Assembly (NCBI GenBank): GCA_945907225.1
Contig: CAMDSN010000090.1
Span: 1 to 6,873 of the forward strand
Length of the DNA stretch: 6,873 nt
Direction: 5' to 3'
Source: Flavobacterium psychrophilum
GTDB taxonomy: Bacteria; Bacteroidota; Bacteroidia; Flavobacteriales; Flavobacteriaceae
Numbering within the stretch: the stretch's first letter is position 1; every line of letters begins with the position of its first letter. A model generated the notes under the pieces. It had not been told where the DNA came from. It made no database searches and saw nothing but the letters and a program-made list of their open reading frames with translations. Position numbers and translations under genes: made by a program. Positions 6,346 through 6,873 of this stretch are shown in pieces.

Positions 6346-6414
6346 CTTCGAAGAAGATAGAACTTTATAGCGCATAATGTTAATTAAAATAAAGCTTATA
6401 ACAAAGATGTAAAA

Positions 6415-6873
6415 TTATTTTTTCCTTTCAATAACATAATTAACAATTAGGGAAAGTGAATCTCTGTACTCCGATTGTGGAAACTGATTTAATATTAATA
6501 GGGCCTCTTGCTGAAAAGCAACCATTTTTTGTTCGGCATAAGTTAATCCGTTTTTTTCTTTTACAAACAGGATAACTTCCTTAATGCGCTTTTTATCTTT
6601 ATTGTGATTTTTAATTGAATTGATGCACCAACTTTTTTCTTTATCGGAACAATTATTCAGAGCATAAATTAAGGGCAAGGTCATTTTTTGCTCCTTTATA
6701 TCTATTCCGGTTGGTTTACCTATGGCATCATCGGTATAATCAAACAAATCATCTTTAATTTGGAATGCCATTCCGATGAGTTCTCCAAATTTCCTCATGG
6801 CCTCTACCTTATCTTCATCTTCAGAAACAGATTTTGCGCCAAGCGCGCAACATGAAGCAATTAAGGTAGCCGT
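6415..6873 (-). CDS. Trans-polyprenyl diphosphate synthase, C-terminal half (5' end beyond window)
   Basis: This enzyme of the trans-isoprenyl diphosphate synthase family extends an allylic diphosphate with isopentenyl diphosphate. The frame is open to the right edge, so the ATG at 6798 is internal. About 152 C-terminal residues are visible of the roughly 325 usual for the family. They begin TATLIASCCALGAKS, a family segment before the second Asp-rich motif. That motif is FQIKDDLFDY, with DDxxD at 6753-6739, followed by GKPTGIDIKEQKMTLPLIYAL, the typical substrate and Mg-binding C-terminal region. The first Asp-rich motif and the residues that set chain length lie outside the window, so product length cannot be read. 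Flavobacteriaceae mainly use menaquinone-6, so a hexaprenyl product for quinone synthesis is a reasonable inference; a shorter-chain (IspA-like) synthase is the alternative. It lies 135 bp upstream of dnaG on the same strand. Confidence 0.9.
   Translation of the reverse strand, partial: TATLIASCCALGAKSVSEDEDKVEAMRKFGELIGMAFQIKDDLFDYTDDAIGKPTGIDIKEQKMTLPLIYALNNCSDKEKSWCINSIKNHNKDKKRIKEVILFVKEKNGLTYAEQKMVAFQQEALLILNQFPQSEYRDSLSLIVNYVIERKK

Noticed and set aside
6796..6798. ATG at 6798 as the start of the prenyl synthase
   Set aside because: The frame continues to the window edge with recognisable family sequence (TLIASCCALGA), so it is an internal Met.
1..6873. A defence island, mobile element or new multi-gene system
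   Set aside because: Every gene belongs to a recognisable chromosomal housekeeping or gliding family, and there are no direct or inverted repeats, transposases, integrases or toxin-like small genes.

Overview
The window looks like the chromosome of a gliding flavobacterium (Bacteroidota, family Flavobacteriaceae, probably Flavobacterium or a close relative). The evidence is a gldB-gldC gliding pair, AT-rich DNA, promoters of the Bacteroidota type (TTG, then about 19-22 bp, then TAnnTTTG) and generally weak Shine-Dalgarno sequences. Seven protein genes fill almost the whole window, all intact except the two cut by its edges. I see no RNA gene, CRISPR array, insertion sequence, prophage or attachment site. 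Gene content is housekeeping plus gliding motility.

Layout, left to right. An alpha/beta hydrolase (partial at its 5' end) is followed with no gap by engB, a ribosome-assembly GTPase; both are on the plus strand. They converge, with a 4 bp gap, on gldC, which is read leftward from gldB; gldB and gldC overlap by 8 bp. A short divergent control region (2688-2777) separates gldB from nadE (NAD+ synthetase, plus strand). A NarL/LuxR-type response regulator with no adjacent kinase follows nadE. It converges on dnaG (primase, minus strand). Upstream of dnaG, on the same strand, is the C-terminal half of a trans-polyprenyl diphosphate synthase, probably for the menaquinone side chain.

The genes do not form one pathway. 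GldB and GldC serve the cell-envelope gliding and type IX secretion apparatus. EngB, NadE, DnaG and the prenyl synthase serve ribosome assembly, cofactor supply, replication and quinone synthesis. The response regulator beside gldBC and nadE has an unknown target.

Two points deserve most attention. First, all four zinc ligands expected in the N-terminal zinc-binding domain of DnaG are replaced (Ser, Ser, Asp, Ser) although the surrounding fold is well conserved. Second, the divergent gldB/nadE promoters have their -7 elements back to back, forming the palindrome TACCTTTGCAAATATA next to a run of nine T. I found no convincing evidence of a new multi-gene system.
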